The notes beneath the pieces were generated by a model. It did no database searches. It was given only the letters and a program-made list of their open reading frames with translations, and was not told the DNA's origin. From Neorhizobium sp. NCHU2750 (GTDB lineage: Bacteria > Pseudomonadota > Alphaproteobacteria > Rhizobiales > Rhizobiaceae), in assembly GCF_003597675.1 (NCBI RefSeq), contig NZ_CP030830.1, positions 310,001 through 374,000 of the forward strand: DNA of 64,000 bases. Reading direction: 5' to 3'. The position numbers were made by a program, and so were the translations under genes. The stretch's first letter is position 1, and the number at the start of each line of letters is the position of its first letter. Below are positions 27,000 through 35,152 of the stretch, one piece after another.

Positions 27000-27776
27000 A
27001 TGACCGAGCGGATTTGGGACCAGTTTCTCACCGAACGCGACAAGGCGGTGTTTGCCGCATCCGGCTACGGCGCGCGTGGCGGCTTCGGCAAGCGACCGGC
27101 GCTGATCATCATCGACGTCAACTGGGCCTTCTGCTCCGAAAAGCCGGAGCCGATCCTGGAGGCAATCAAGCGATGGCGCAATTCCTGCGGCGAGGATGCA
27201 TGGGAGGCCATGCCCTATCTGCAGGCATTGATCAACAAGGCTCGCGAGCGTGAAATACCGGTCATCTACACAACCGGCATCCGGCGTGACGACAATTGGG
27301 ATGCAGGTTCCTGGAGTTGGAAGAACAACCGTTCCAAGGAGGATACATTGCCGCCGTCTAATCTCGACGGCAATGACATCGTCGCCGATATCGCGCCGGG
27401 CCCGCGAGACATCGTGGTCTACAAGCAGAAGCCTTCCGGGTTCTTCGGTACGAATCTTGCGTCCTACCTCACCCTTCTGGGGTGCGACAGCGTGATCATG
27501 ACCGGTACGACCACATCGGGCTGCGTGCGCGCCAGCGTGCTCGACGCCTTCAGTCTCAACTATCGTGTGGCGGTTGCGGAAGAGGCCTGCTTCGACCGCA
27601 GCCAGGCAAGCCATGCGATCAACCTCTGCGACATGAACGCAAAATATGCGGACGTAGTGAAGACCGGGGAGATCCTCACCTTCTTCGATACGATCGAAAA
27701 AGGCCAGTTTAACCTGCCGCAGGGATCGTCGGTCAGGGTGCCTGATTTGACGCCTGCCCTGGCAAAGTCCGCCTGA
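27000..27776 (+). CDS. Isochorismatase-fold cysteine hydrolase (N-carbamoyl amidase-like)
   Basis: A 258-residue enzyme with the catalytic Asp (LIIIDVNWAF), Lys (VVYKQKPSGFFGT) and Cys (TGTTTSGCVRAS) triad of the cysteine-hydrolase family. Relatives include N-carbamoylsarcosine amidase, maleamate amidase and ureidoacrylate hydrolase. The length and position after an importer suggest cleavage of an imported amide or N-carbamoyl compound to give ammonia. AGGAGAAAGAC is the ribosome site. Confidence 0.85.
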   Translation: MTERIWDQFLTERDKAVFAASGYGARGGFGKRPALIIIDVNWAFCSEKPEPILEAIKRWRNSCGEDAWEAMPYLQALINKAREREIPVIYTTGIRRDDNWDAGSWSWKNNRSKEDTLPPSNLDGNDIVADIAPGPRDIVVYKQKPSGFFGTNLASYLTLLGCDSVIMTGTTTSGCVRASVLDAFSLNYRVAVAEEACFDRSQASHAINLCDMNAKYADVVKTGEILTFFDTIEKGQFNLPQGSSVRVPDLTPALAKSA

Positions 27777-27976
27777 GGCTTTTCACCGCTCGGGACACCT
27801 CCCAAACCGGCTCTCGCGCCAGTGCCCCTGCAAGGCTGCACTGCGCTTTCGCCCACGAAAACAGGTGCTGCGCTCGTCAACGCGGCACCTGCCTCCGCGA
27901 TGATCTTGCCGGAGCAAATTCGCGAATAGCCGTGCCGGGTCATATTCACCAGTGCCGGCCGATCGATAGAGTGACC

Positions 27977-29251
27977 ATGCGCCAGATAGTGCTTTTTCTC
28001 TCGCCTCTTTGGCGTAACCCGCAGATCGCAGCCATGGTGGTTCTCACGACCTTCATCATGTCAGGCGTCGGGCTGGTCTCTCCCATTCTTTCCGTCTACG
28101 CGGCCACTTTCTCCGCATCGGCGACGATGGCCGGCATGATCATCACGCTCTTTGGCGTCGGCCGTCTGATCATCAATCTTCCGGCGGGCATCCTGTCCCA
28201 GCGGTTCGGGCACCGAATTCTGCTGATGGCCGGCCCCTTCATTCTCGTTGTTGGTTCGATCGTTGCAGCACTTGCCACAAATCTGGATGTGCTGCTTCTG
28301 GCACGTTTCGTTCAGGGCATCGGCTCCGGCATCTATATGACCGTGTCGAGTGCCGCGATCGCGACACTCGCAGAGCCCGGAGAACGCGGTCGCCTCATGG
28401 CCCTCTATCAGGGGGGCATGCTGATCGGCACCGGTCTCGGACCAGCTATCGGCGGCCTTCTGGCCAGCCACTTCGGATATTCCGCACCATTCTGGGCCTA
28501 TGCCCTGGTCTGCATAGCCGCGCTCTTCATCGCATGGTCATCGGTCGGCCATGACGACAATGTCATCGACACTGTAAAGCAGGCAAAACCGGCTGCCGCA
28601 GCATATACGACGTCCTTGTCGATCTTGCGCGACATGCCCTTTCTTCTCGTCTGCATCATCAACTTCGGCGTCTTTTTCACCCGCACCGCCTCGCAATGGC
28701 AGGCAATTCCCCTTTTGGCCCATCAACGCTACGCGATGGGTGTTGACGAGATCGGATTGGCGCTCAGCATGCTGGCGGTGATGAACTTTGTCAGCCTGCC
28801 GCTGACCGGAATGCTGGTCGACCGTTATGGCGCCCGCCGCCTCACATTCGCCTCGACGATCGTCACCGCAATCGCGCTTGTGTGGATCGGGTTCGGCGAT
28901 AGCGTTCACATGCTGTGGATCGGTGTCGCTGTTCTCGGTATTGGCGGGGGACTGAACGGGCCGGCGACTGCAGCCTATGCAGCAGAGATCGTACCGGTCA
29001 GGCAATATGGTCCGGCCATGGGATTGATGCGCACCTTCGGAGACGCGGGTTTCGTCATCGGCCCGATCATGATCGGCAGTCTTGCGGATTTCGGCTCGTT
29101 CGGCTCGACCGGCGGACTGCTTGCCAACGCGCTGCTGATGGCAATCGCCGGCCTCGCCTTCCTGACCGTGGGAAGTCAGAGAAAATCACGAACCACGCCT
29201 GTTCAGGCAATTCCGACCAGTCACGACAGCAACAAGGATCAGATCGCATGA
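27977..29251 (+). CDS. MFS transporter
   Basis: A 424-residue protein with twelve hydrophobic helices and the MFS loop motif GRLIINLPAGILSQRFGHR after helix 2. It starts near MRQIVLFLSPLWRNPQ; the ribosome site is weak, and the start is the best ATG after a 200-base gap that follows the hydrolase gene. It overlaps the amidase by ATGA, so both are co-translated. It may import the amide, export a product, or relieve pathway stress. Confidence 0.85.
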   Translation: MRQIVLFLSPLWRNPQIAAMVVLTTFIMSGVGLVSPILSVYAATFSASATMAGMIITLFGVGRLIINLPAGILSQRFGHRILLMAGPFILVVGSIVAALATNLDVLLLARFVQGIGSGIYMTVSSAAIATLAEPGERGRLMALYQGGMLIGTGLGPAIGGLLASHFGYSAPFWAYALVCIAALFIAWSSVGHDDNVIDTVKQAKPAAAAYTTSLSILRDMPFLLVCIINFGVFFTRTASQWQAIPLLAHQRYAMGVDEIGLALSMLAVMNFVSLPLTGMLVDRYGARRLTFASTIVTAIALVWIGFGDSVHMLWIGVAVLGIGGGLNGPATAAYAAEIVPVRQYGPAMGLMRTFGDAGFVIGPIMIGSLADFGSFGSTGGLLANALLMAIAGLAFLTVGSQRKSRTTPVQAIPTSHDSNKDQIA

Positions 29252-30591
29252 CCTCGTCTTCCTATGTTTCCCTCGCACCCGATTTCCTCAGTGGCAAAAC
29301 ATCGCCCGCGGAGTTTCTTGAGACCTGCCTGTCCAAAATTGCCGCAAGCGAGGACGTGGTCGGCGCATTCGTGACGATCGACATCGAAAGCGCACGCCGC
29401 AAGGCAGAGGAATCTACCGCCCGCTGGAAGGCCGGCCAGCCGCTGTCTGCCATCGACGGCATGCCAGTCGGCATCAAGGACATTATAGAGACGGCCGACA
29501 TGCCGACAGGTCAGGGTTCTCCGATGTGGGAAGGCTTCGAAAGCGGGCGTGATTCCGCCACGGTCCAGGCTTTGCGCGATGCCGGCGCCATCATCCTCGG
29601 CAAGACGACGACCACGGAATTCGCCTCGTCGCCGACATTCGCACGGACGACCAATCCGCATGATCCCAAGCGGACACCCGGCGGCTCCAGCAGCGGCTCG
29701 ACGGCTGCGGTCGGTGCCGGCTTCGTGCCGCTCGCACTCGGCAGCCAGGTCGTCGGTTCGACATTGAGGCCGTCGAGCTTTTGCGGTTGTGTCGGCTTCA
29801 AGCCGAGTACCGGTGGCATCAACCGCAGCGGCTCCTACGATCACCTGAGCCACAGCTGCGTCGGCGTGATCGGCACGAACTTGGAAGACGTCTGGCTGTC
29901 GGCAAAAGCGATCGTCACCCGGGTCGGCGGCGACCCCGGCTATCGTGGCCTGACGGGCCCGGCAAACCTGCCGGGCGCACAGACACCGAAGCAACTTCTC
30001 GTGCTGCAGACCGACGGCTGGAGCAGAGTGACGCCCGGCGCACGCGCAGCCTTCGAAAGCGTGATCGCAGCGCTTGCGAAATCCGGTATCGAACTGATCG
30101 ATCGCAGCACCGATGCAGAGGTCGAGGCCTTCGAGCGGATGATCGAGGATGTACGCTCGCTATCCAACGTGATCCTGTCCTGGGAGAACCGCTGGCCGAC
30201 CGCGGGCTATCTGCGCAAGAACGCAGGTAAGGTTCACCCGGTCACTGCAGCGCGCTTCAATGAGGCCAGGACGCTGACCCAAAACGATTATGCCGAGGCA
30301 CTTGCACACCGTCAGGCGCTGCGTGACGCCTATGCGCTCATAGCCGCAAAAGCGGACGGCGTCGTTACGCTTGCGGCCACCGGCGCGGCACCCGTCGGTC
30401 TTGTCAGCACCGGGGATCCGGGCTTCAACATCCCCGCATCGATCATCGGTGCCCCGGCACTTTCCCTTCCCCTGCTTGCCGACGAAGGCTTGCCGCTCGG
30501 AGTGCAGGTCATCGGACGCAGAGATGAGGATGCAGCGCTTTTCGGTCTGGCGGCATGGCTGACCCAATGGCATGCTTCGGCCATCAACTGA
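29248..30591 (+). CDS. Amidase-signature (AS) family amidase
   Basis: A 447-residue enzyme with the Ser-cisSer-Lys triad: Lys in GMPVGIKDIIET, cis-Ser in GGSSSGSTAA and nucleophile Ser in GSQVVGSTLRPSSFCG. The usual GTDTGGSIR stretch is altered to GSQVVGSTLR but the catalytic Ser and Arg remain. AS amidases hydrolyse small amides or allophanate-like carbamoyls. It follows the MFS gene by ATGA overlap, and its product would add a second deamination/decarbamoylation step after the cysteine hydrolase. Confidence 0.87.
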   Translation: MTSSSYVSLAPDFLSGKTSPAEFLETCLSKIAASEDVVGAFVTIDIESARRKAEESTARWKAGQPLSAIDGMPVGIKDIIETADMPTGQGSPMWEGFESGRDSATVQALRDAGAIILGKTTTTEFASSPTFARTTNPHDPKRTPGGSSSGSTAAVGAGFVPLALGSQVVGSTLRPSSFCGCVGFKPSTGGINRSGSYDHLSHSCVGVIGTNLEDVWLSAKAIVTRVGGDPGYRGLTGPANLPGAQTPKQLLVLQTDGWSRVTPGARAAFESVIAALAKSGIELIDRSTDAEVEAFERMIEDVRSLSNVILSWENRWPTAGYLRKNAGKVHPVTAARFNEARTLTQNDYAEALAHRQALRDAYALIAAKADGVVTLAATGAAPVGLVSTGDPGFNIPASIIGAPALSLPLLADEGLPLGVQVIGRRDEDAALFGLAAWLTQWHASAIN

Positions 30592-30612
30592 AACAGAGGA
30601 GGCGCGGGCAAG

Positions 30613-31089
30613 ATGACCTCAAGCAGTAGCCGGATAGAAGATCGACTGGCGGCGATGGGGTTGTCCCTGCCGGATAGCGCCCCTTCCCGTGCGAATTTTC
30701 TTCCCTTCAGGAAGAGCGGCAACCTGCTCTTTCTTGCCGGTCAGATCTGCGAATGGAATGGCGTGCCGCAATATTCTGGTCCGGTCATGCCGGGCTACGA
30801 TCTTGCCACAGCCAAGAAGGCCGCGGAAATGTGCGCGCTCAACCTTCTCTTCGGCATCCGCGCGGCGACCGGATCGCTCGATAGCGTCTCAGCCGTCTTA
30901 CGGCTTGGCGCATTCGTCTCCGCGCCGTCGGGCTGTGCCGATGGCCCTAAGATCGCCGATGGCGCCTCCGAACTCTTCATTAATCTCTATGGCGATGCGG
31001 GCCGGCACGCCCGCACCGCCGTCTGCGTATCCGGCCTGCCGGCCAATGCCCTCGTGGAGGTGGACGCCATTATCGAGGTGAACGACTAA
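30613..31089 (+). CDS. RidA/YjgF family protein
   Basis: A 158-residue protein with the RidA core (NLLFLAGQICEWNG, CALNLLFGIRAATGSLDSV, ARTAVCVSGLPANALVEVDAI). The Arg that binds the carboxylate in RidA deaminases is conserved in ARTAVCVSG. RidA proteins hydrolyse reactive imine/enamine intermediates; in amide and pyrimidine pathways they often act as aminoacrylate-type deaminases (as RutC). The ribosome site is AGAGGAGGC. Last structural gene of the operon. Confidence 0.87.
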   Translation: MTSSSSRIEDRLAAMGLSLPDSAPSRANFLPFRKSGNLLFLAGQICEWNGVPQYSGPVMPGYDLATAKKAAEMCALNLLFGIRAATGSLDSVSAVLRLGAFVSAPSGCADGPKIADGASELFINLYGDAGRHARTAVCVSGLPANALVEVDAIIEVND

Positions 31090-31224
31090 CTCAATCGGTC
31101 GCAATCTCAGGCGTGACCAATCTCCATTTGCATGCCCAGGGGACACGTCTAGGTACGTTGCGCGGCACACATCGCACGGGTATCGTCGCGACATAAAGAT
31201 GGCCTCCGAAAGACCTATTCCCCG

Positions 31225-32193
31225 ATGAGGACAGGCGCGTCACTCGACACACGATCACTGCAGATATTCCTGGCCGTTTGCGATGCGAGCGGAATGGGAT
31301 CAGCTGCTCGCGATTTGGGCATCTCGCAGAGTGCAGTCTCACAGCAGATCAGCCGGTTGGAAACGATGCTCGACCTCAAGCTTATCGATCGCGATGCCAA
31401 AGGCTTCCGCCTGCTGCCTGCCGGGCGAACGTTCGAGCATCATGCCCGCCGTGTTATCCGCGAGCTGGATGCGACCGAGCGAGCGATGCAGGAGTTCCAC
31501 GGCTTCAAGTTTGCCAACCTGTCGATCCGCATCATGGATTCTCTCAGCAAGACCCTGTCAAACGAAGTCGTGAAGGCACTTCATGGTGCCGTCGAACAGA
31601 TGCAGATCGGAGCAGCCGCCGTGCACCGGCATCGCGAGGACTTTCTTGCCGGCACGGTCGATATGCTGATCACCTCGCTGGATTTTGATCCAGATACTTT
31701 CGAGATCCACCATATCGCCACCGAACCGCTGGTGCTGATCGCTCCGAAAGGTGCGGTCTCTGCCGACAGTTTTGAACTTGATGATCTCGCAAGTATGCTG
31801 CCGTTCGTTCACTATGCGAACCAACGCTATCTCGGGGTGATTGCTGACCGGTATCTTGCGCGCCAAATGGTCAATGTCGTGCGTTCCATCGAGGTGGATC
31901 AGGCGACGGCGGTTATCGACACAGTCCGATATGGCCGCGCCTGGGCGATAACGTCACCGTTCAGTCTTCTCGATCAGTCATTTGACGAGCAGGACATTGA
32001 GGTGCTGGCATTGCCGAAGCCGGTGCCTACACGACCAATCGATCTCGTTATTCGTCCGGGTGCGCTATCCGATTTAGCAAGGACGCTGGCGACGCGATGT
32101 CGGCAGTATCTGATGCAGCAGATGAAAATGGATCTTTGCCGTATCGTTCCGGCTGAGGCGATGCCCATCGTCTCAAGCGAGACCGGTAGATAG
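31225..32193 (+). CDS. LysR-family regulator, paralogue of the 22867 regulator
   Basis: A 322-residue LysR protein with helix-turn-helix GMGSAARDLGISQSAVSQQI. It shares unmistakable blocks with the regulator at 22867-23841 and lies at the end of the amide operon in the same direction, 135 bases after ridA. The 324-base region following it holds no gene. It may respond to a pathway product and regulate either flank. Confidence 0.85.
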   Translation: MRTGASLDTRSLQIFLAVCDASGMGSAARDLGISQSAVSQQISRLETMLDLKLIDRDAKGFRLLPAGRTFEHHARRVIRELDATERAMQEFHGFKFANLSIRIMDSLSKTLSNEVVKALHGAVEQMQIGAAAVHRHREDFLAGTVDMLITSLDFDPDTFEIHHIATEPLVLIAPKGAVSADSFELDDLASMLPFVHYANQRYLGVIADRYLARQMVNVVRSIEVDQATAVIDTVRYGRAWAITSPFSLLDQSFDEQDIEVLALPKPVPTRPIDLVIRPGALSDLARTLATRCRQYLMQQMKMDLCRIVPAEAMPIVSSETGR

Positions 32194-32510
32194 ATTGCTT
32201 GAAGCGACAACATTGTCCCGTGGAACAATCAATACCGGCGCATGATTTCGGATTTGTTCTCTTCTGATACGGCAGAGCGAGCCTTGTGTGGGCAGTTGTC
32301 ATCAAATCCATGGGTCTTATTCAGATCAACGCTGCTGCATTTGATTAAATCTGACGGGACGCCGAATACCTATCTATTTTGTCACCGGCCACGGCATGGT
32401 TGGTGTCTCGCAACCTCTAGCACGACAACGCTATGCCTCGATCATTTGGACGTCCGCAATGGCAGCTTCCACGCTTGCCAACGTTGTACCGTGCGCGGCA
32501 AACCCGACGA
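32194..32510. other. Intergenic boundary between cargo and tra region, no gene seen
   Basis: 317 bases between the LysR stop and the traG stop. Composition is more AT-rich than both neighbours. I see no gene, hairpin or repeat I can support. It is the right edge of the cargo opposite the traG relic at 16137-16322. Confidence 0.35.
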
Positions 32511-34427
32511 CTAAGCGTTGTCACGTACCCGATCTTTGATGACGCAGGACTTCATGTCTACCCGGCGAAACCAGATCGCACGCCCGCAACGCAGCGGCGC
32601 GTTGCCGGCCGTGAAGACGATCTGTTCGTCGGCGCGCATGCGCAGCACCTCATGCGGCTGGATCAGCGGCCTCGACGCCAGTTGCTTGGATCGCGTGCGC
32701 GAGGATCCGCGCGCCTGGAAACTGCGACTGACCTGATCGATCTCGACCGTGGTCGTCCCGCAGCGCCGTGAGATATAGTCAGCGGTCTCCGGATCGTTGA
32801 TGGCAGCGAACGAGATCCAGCTTGCGCTCTCAAACCATTTGCTCGAAGCGTCCCGTCCGCCATAGGTCTCGCGCATCTGGCCGATAGACTGATAGATCAT
32901 CGTCAGCGTGATCCCGTACTTGCGGCCGGCATCCCTCGCCGTCTCCAGAATTCGCATGTAGCCGAGCCGTGCCACCTCATCGAGGAGGAAGAGCGCCCTG
33001 CCCTGCATCGCACCATCCCGATTGTAGATTGCGTTCAGAAACGAGCCGATGATGACGCGCGCCAGGCCGGCATGCGTCTCCAGGGTTTTCAGGTCGATAT
33101 TGATGAAGACGTCGGTCTTTCCGGCGGCGATGTCGTCGGTCGAGAAGCTCGATCCCGACACGAGCGCCGCATAGTTCGTATAGGAGAGCCAATGGGTTTC
33201 CTTGATGGCATTGGCATAGACGCCGGAGAAGGTTTCCGGCGTCATGTTGACAAAGGCGGCGACGTTTTCTTTCACAAAGTCGGAGCCGGAATTGTCGTAT
33301 ATGTCCTGCAGGCGCTGGCGCAGTTTCGGCTCGGGCTCCGAGAGGTTGGCCCGCACCTGGCGAAGGGTTTGGTCCTTCGGGTCCGTATGACCAGACAGGC
33401 AGACATCCGCGATCATCGCCGTCAGCAACTGCAGGCCGGAGGCGCGGAAGAAATCATCGCGGACGCCGCTTGCCCTTCCGCTCTCGCTCATGATCCAGGA
33501 TGCGACCGAGGCGATATCCTCCTCCTTCGTTCGGCCATGCTTGCCGATCCAGTCAAGCACGTTCATGCCGGTGCCCGGCCGCTTCGGGTCAAGCACATGG
33601 ACATCGCGCGCAGCCTTATGACGATGCTCCATCACCATCGGCGCCACTTCGTTGGAAGGATCCAGGACGATGAGCGTCCCGCCCCATTTGAGCGCCGTCG
33701 GCACGGTCACTGAGGTCGTCTTGAAGCCGCCGGAGCCGGCAAAGACGATGCCATGCGACGAGCCGAACGAGCCGTTGAAGCAGAGCAGCGGCGCCTTGCC
33801 ACCCCTGCCCCAGCTATCCGGCTGATCGGCTCGGAACGAGACCGTTGCCGTGCTGTCACGATCGACACGATAGCCCTCGCCAACAACGATGCCGCCGGCC
33901 TCTCCGAAGAGCTTCATCGCCTCCGGCATTTTCATCCAATCGGCTTCGCCGTGGATCGCACGCTTGCCGCGGATGCGTTTGGGCTCGGCTGAGGCAAAGG
34001 CTGCATTGCCGGAGATCGCAACCCGCAGCGCAAAGCACGTTGCCATCAGTGCCAGCGCGGCACCGATCATTGTCGCCGGATCGAGATAGGACAAAACCGA
34101 TTGGCCAGCCGGAACATTGTCCTTCAACGACAGGAGCCGAATGAATTCTCTCCCGCATGCAATCACGATCGTGATGATGCCGCCCGCGAACACCCCCCAT
34201 CCGGCGAACCGAATGCTCCGGGAGCCTGCGCTCGCAAACAGAAAGACGATCCCGGCGCCCGCAGCCAGAACATAGGGAGCGGCAATGCCGGCACGGCCCA
34301 GCATCAGGCGGGCCCTGTCGCTTTTTCCGATCGCCGCAAGCGCGTGCTCGAACCCCGACAGGCCGATGGTGATCGCCGCCATCAGCGCGATTGGAGCGGC
34401 GAACATCATGACCTTACTAGCTGTCAT
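32511..34427 (-). CDS. traG: TraG coupling protein (VirD4 family)
   Basis: A 638-residue inner-membrane ATPase. Four hydrophobic helices fill the first 140 residues; Walker A GSGGFKTT lies at residues 231-238 and Walker [13 protein letters not shown] further on. The pattern is that of Ti-plasmid TraG. It recruits the TraA-DNA complex and hands it to the Trb channel. traG starts inside the end of traD (11-base overlap) and so is translationally coupled to it. Confidence 0.95.
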   Translation of the reverse strand: MTASKVMMFAAPIALMAAITIGLSGFEHALAAIGKSDRARLMLGRAGIAAPYVLAAGAGIVFLFASAGSRSIRFAGWGVFAGGIITIVIACGREFIRLLSLKDNVPAGQSVLSYLDPATMIGAALALMATCFALRVAISGNAAFASAEPKRIRGKRAIHGEADWMKMPEAMKLFGEAGGIVVGEGYRVDRDSTATVSFRADQPDSWGRGGKAPLLCFNGSFGSSHGIVFAGSGGFKTTSVTVPTALKWGGTLIVLDPSNEVAPMVMEHRHKAARDVHVLDPKRPGTGMNVLDWIGKHGRTKEEDIASVASWIMSESGRASGVRDDFFRASGLQLLTAMIADVCLSGHTDPKDQTLRQVRANLSEPEPKLRQRLQDIYDNSGSDFVKENVAAFVNMTPETFSGVYANAIKETHWLSYTNYAALVSGSSFSTDDIAAGKTDVFINIDLKTLETHAGLARVIIGSFLNAIYNRDGAMQGRALFLLDEVARLGYMRILETARDAGRKYGITLTMIYQSIGQMRETYGGRDASSKWFESASWISFAAINDPETADYISRRCGTTTVEIDQVSRSFQARGSSRTRSKQLASRPLIQPHEVLRMRADEQIVFTAGNAPLRCGRAIWFRRVDMKSCVIKDRVRDNA

Positions 34428-34629
34428 CGCCGAACGCCTCCGCTCCGATGGCTGTCAGCCGCTTCCGCTCTTCCGCATCCGCTTTCAGGCGGCGGCTGAG
34501 GTCGACAAGGGCGCCAAGTAAGAGCGCACGCTTCTCGTAGCGCAAACCGGCTTTGACGATCAGGCCACCCAGCTCAATTTTCTCACGCGTGGCCTTTTTA
34601 CGGGCCTCGGATGTCGTCAATCGTGCCAT
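34417..34629 (-). CDS. traD: TraD, small conjugal transfer protein
   Basis: A 70-residue, highly charged helical protein starting [17 protein letters not shown], ending GAEAFGDDS, the usual TraD size and sequence for Ti/rhizobial plasmids. It is located between traC and traG, with 4 bases after traC. It belongs to the oriT-processing group; exact biochemical role is not known. An upstream ATG at 34689 would overlap traC and lacks family support. Confidence 0.88.
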   Translation of the reverse strand: MARLTTSEARKKATREKIELGGLIVKAGLRYEKRALLLGALVDLSRRLKADAEERKRLTAIGAEAFGDDS

Positions 34630-34633
34630 CCGT

Positions 34634-34897
34634 TCAAGCCTCAGGAGACTGGCCCGCAGCCTCGCCAGTGCCGAGTGTCGCCGTCGCAAATGGGGTGGCT
34701 GCTTTGCTGCCGTTTCGAAACCGGGTTGCGATCTCCTCGAAGGCCGATTGCAGCGCGTTGGGCTCGACCTCGAAATCGCCGAGACCCGCCTTTAGCGCGA
34801 TACGGCCAATGCGTTCTGCGTCTCGGGTTTCGGCATGCCTGAGCTCCTCTTGAAGGCGGGCGAGCTCGTCGCGCAGTTTGGCGGTTGGTTTTCTCAT
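34634..34897 (-). CDS. traC: TraC, oriT-processing accessory protein
   Basis: An 87-residue protein, [20 protein letters not shown] followed by [15 protein letters not shown], typical of TraC of Ti-plasmid tra regions (around 95 residues). It is the first gene of the traC-traD-traG operon, divergent from traA across the oriT. It probably binds oriT DNA beside TraA. Confidence 0.88.
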   Translation of the reverse strand: MRKPTAKLRDELARLQEELRHAETRDAERIGRIALKAGLGDFEVEPNALQSAFEEIATRFRNGSKAATPFATATLGTGEAAGQSPEA

Positions 34898-34970
34898 GAT
34901 TGCAAGTCTCCGATATTCCTGCTCGAGGAGGTCGAGGTCTCAAAGGTTCTTCGATTTCCTTCCGAGCGAA

Positions 34971-34988
34971 AGGTGCAAATCTGCACCT
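34971..34988. promoter_or_regulatory. tra box (TraR-binding site)
   Basis: AGGTGCAAATCTGCACCT is an 18-bp near-palindrome with 7-bp arms (AGGTGCA/TGCACCT) and matches the Ti-plasmid tra box ATGTGCAGATCTGCACAT in its GTGCA..TGCAC core. It lies between the divergent traC and traA operons, so one site can activate both. Confidence 0.85.
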
Positions 34989-35042
34989 CGCCAAAGCGCC
35001 AGCTTTTGGCGAATGATCCCGCCGGTTCGAAGAAGCGGATTC

Positions 35043-35074
35043 AAGGGCGCAATTATACGTCGCTGGCACGACGT
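35043..35074 (-). other. oriT: oriT nic region (RSF1010-like)
   Basis: On the minus strand an inverted repeat (ACGTCG at 35069-35074 and 35057-35062 around TGCCAG) is followed by ATAATTGCGCCCTTG. That is the arrangement of the IncQ/RSF1010 nic region, whose core is TAAGTGCGCCCT, and of Ti-plasmid oriT. By analogy TraA would cut between G and C, near 35047, with the transferred strand running toward lower coordinates. Confidence 0.85.
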
Positions 35075-35152
35075 GTTGCTAAGAGCACCCTGGCGGGGCC
35101 GAGACCTCCTTCGAACGCATTGAATTTGTTCGATTTCAGGAGCTGGTATCTC

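Noticed and set aside
34835..35152. Extended N-terminus for TraA
   Set aside because: The frame is open, but it crosses tra box and oriT and TraA homology begins at GTG 35153.
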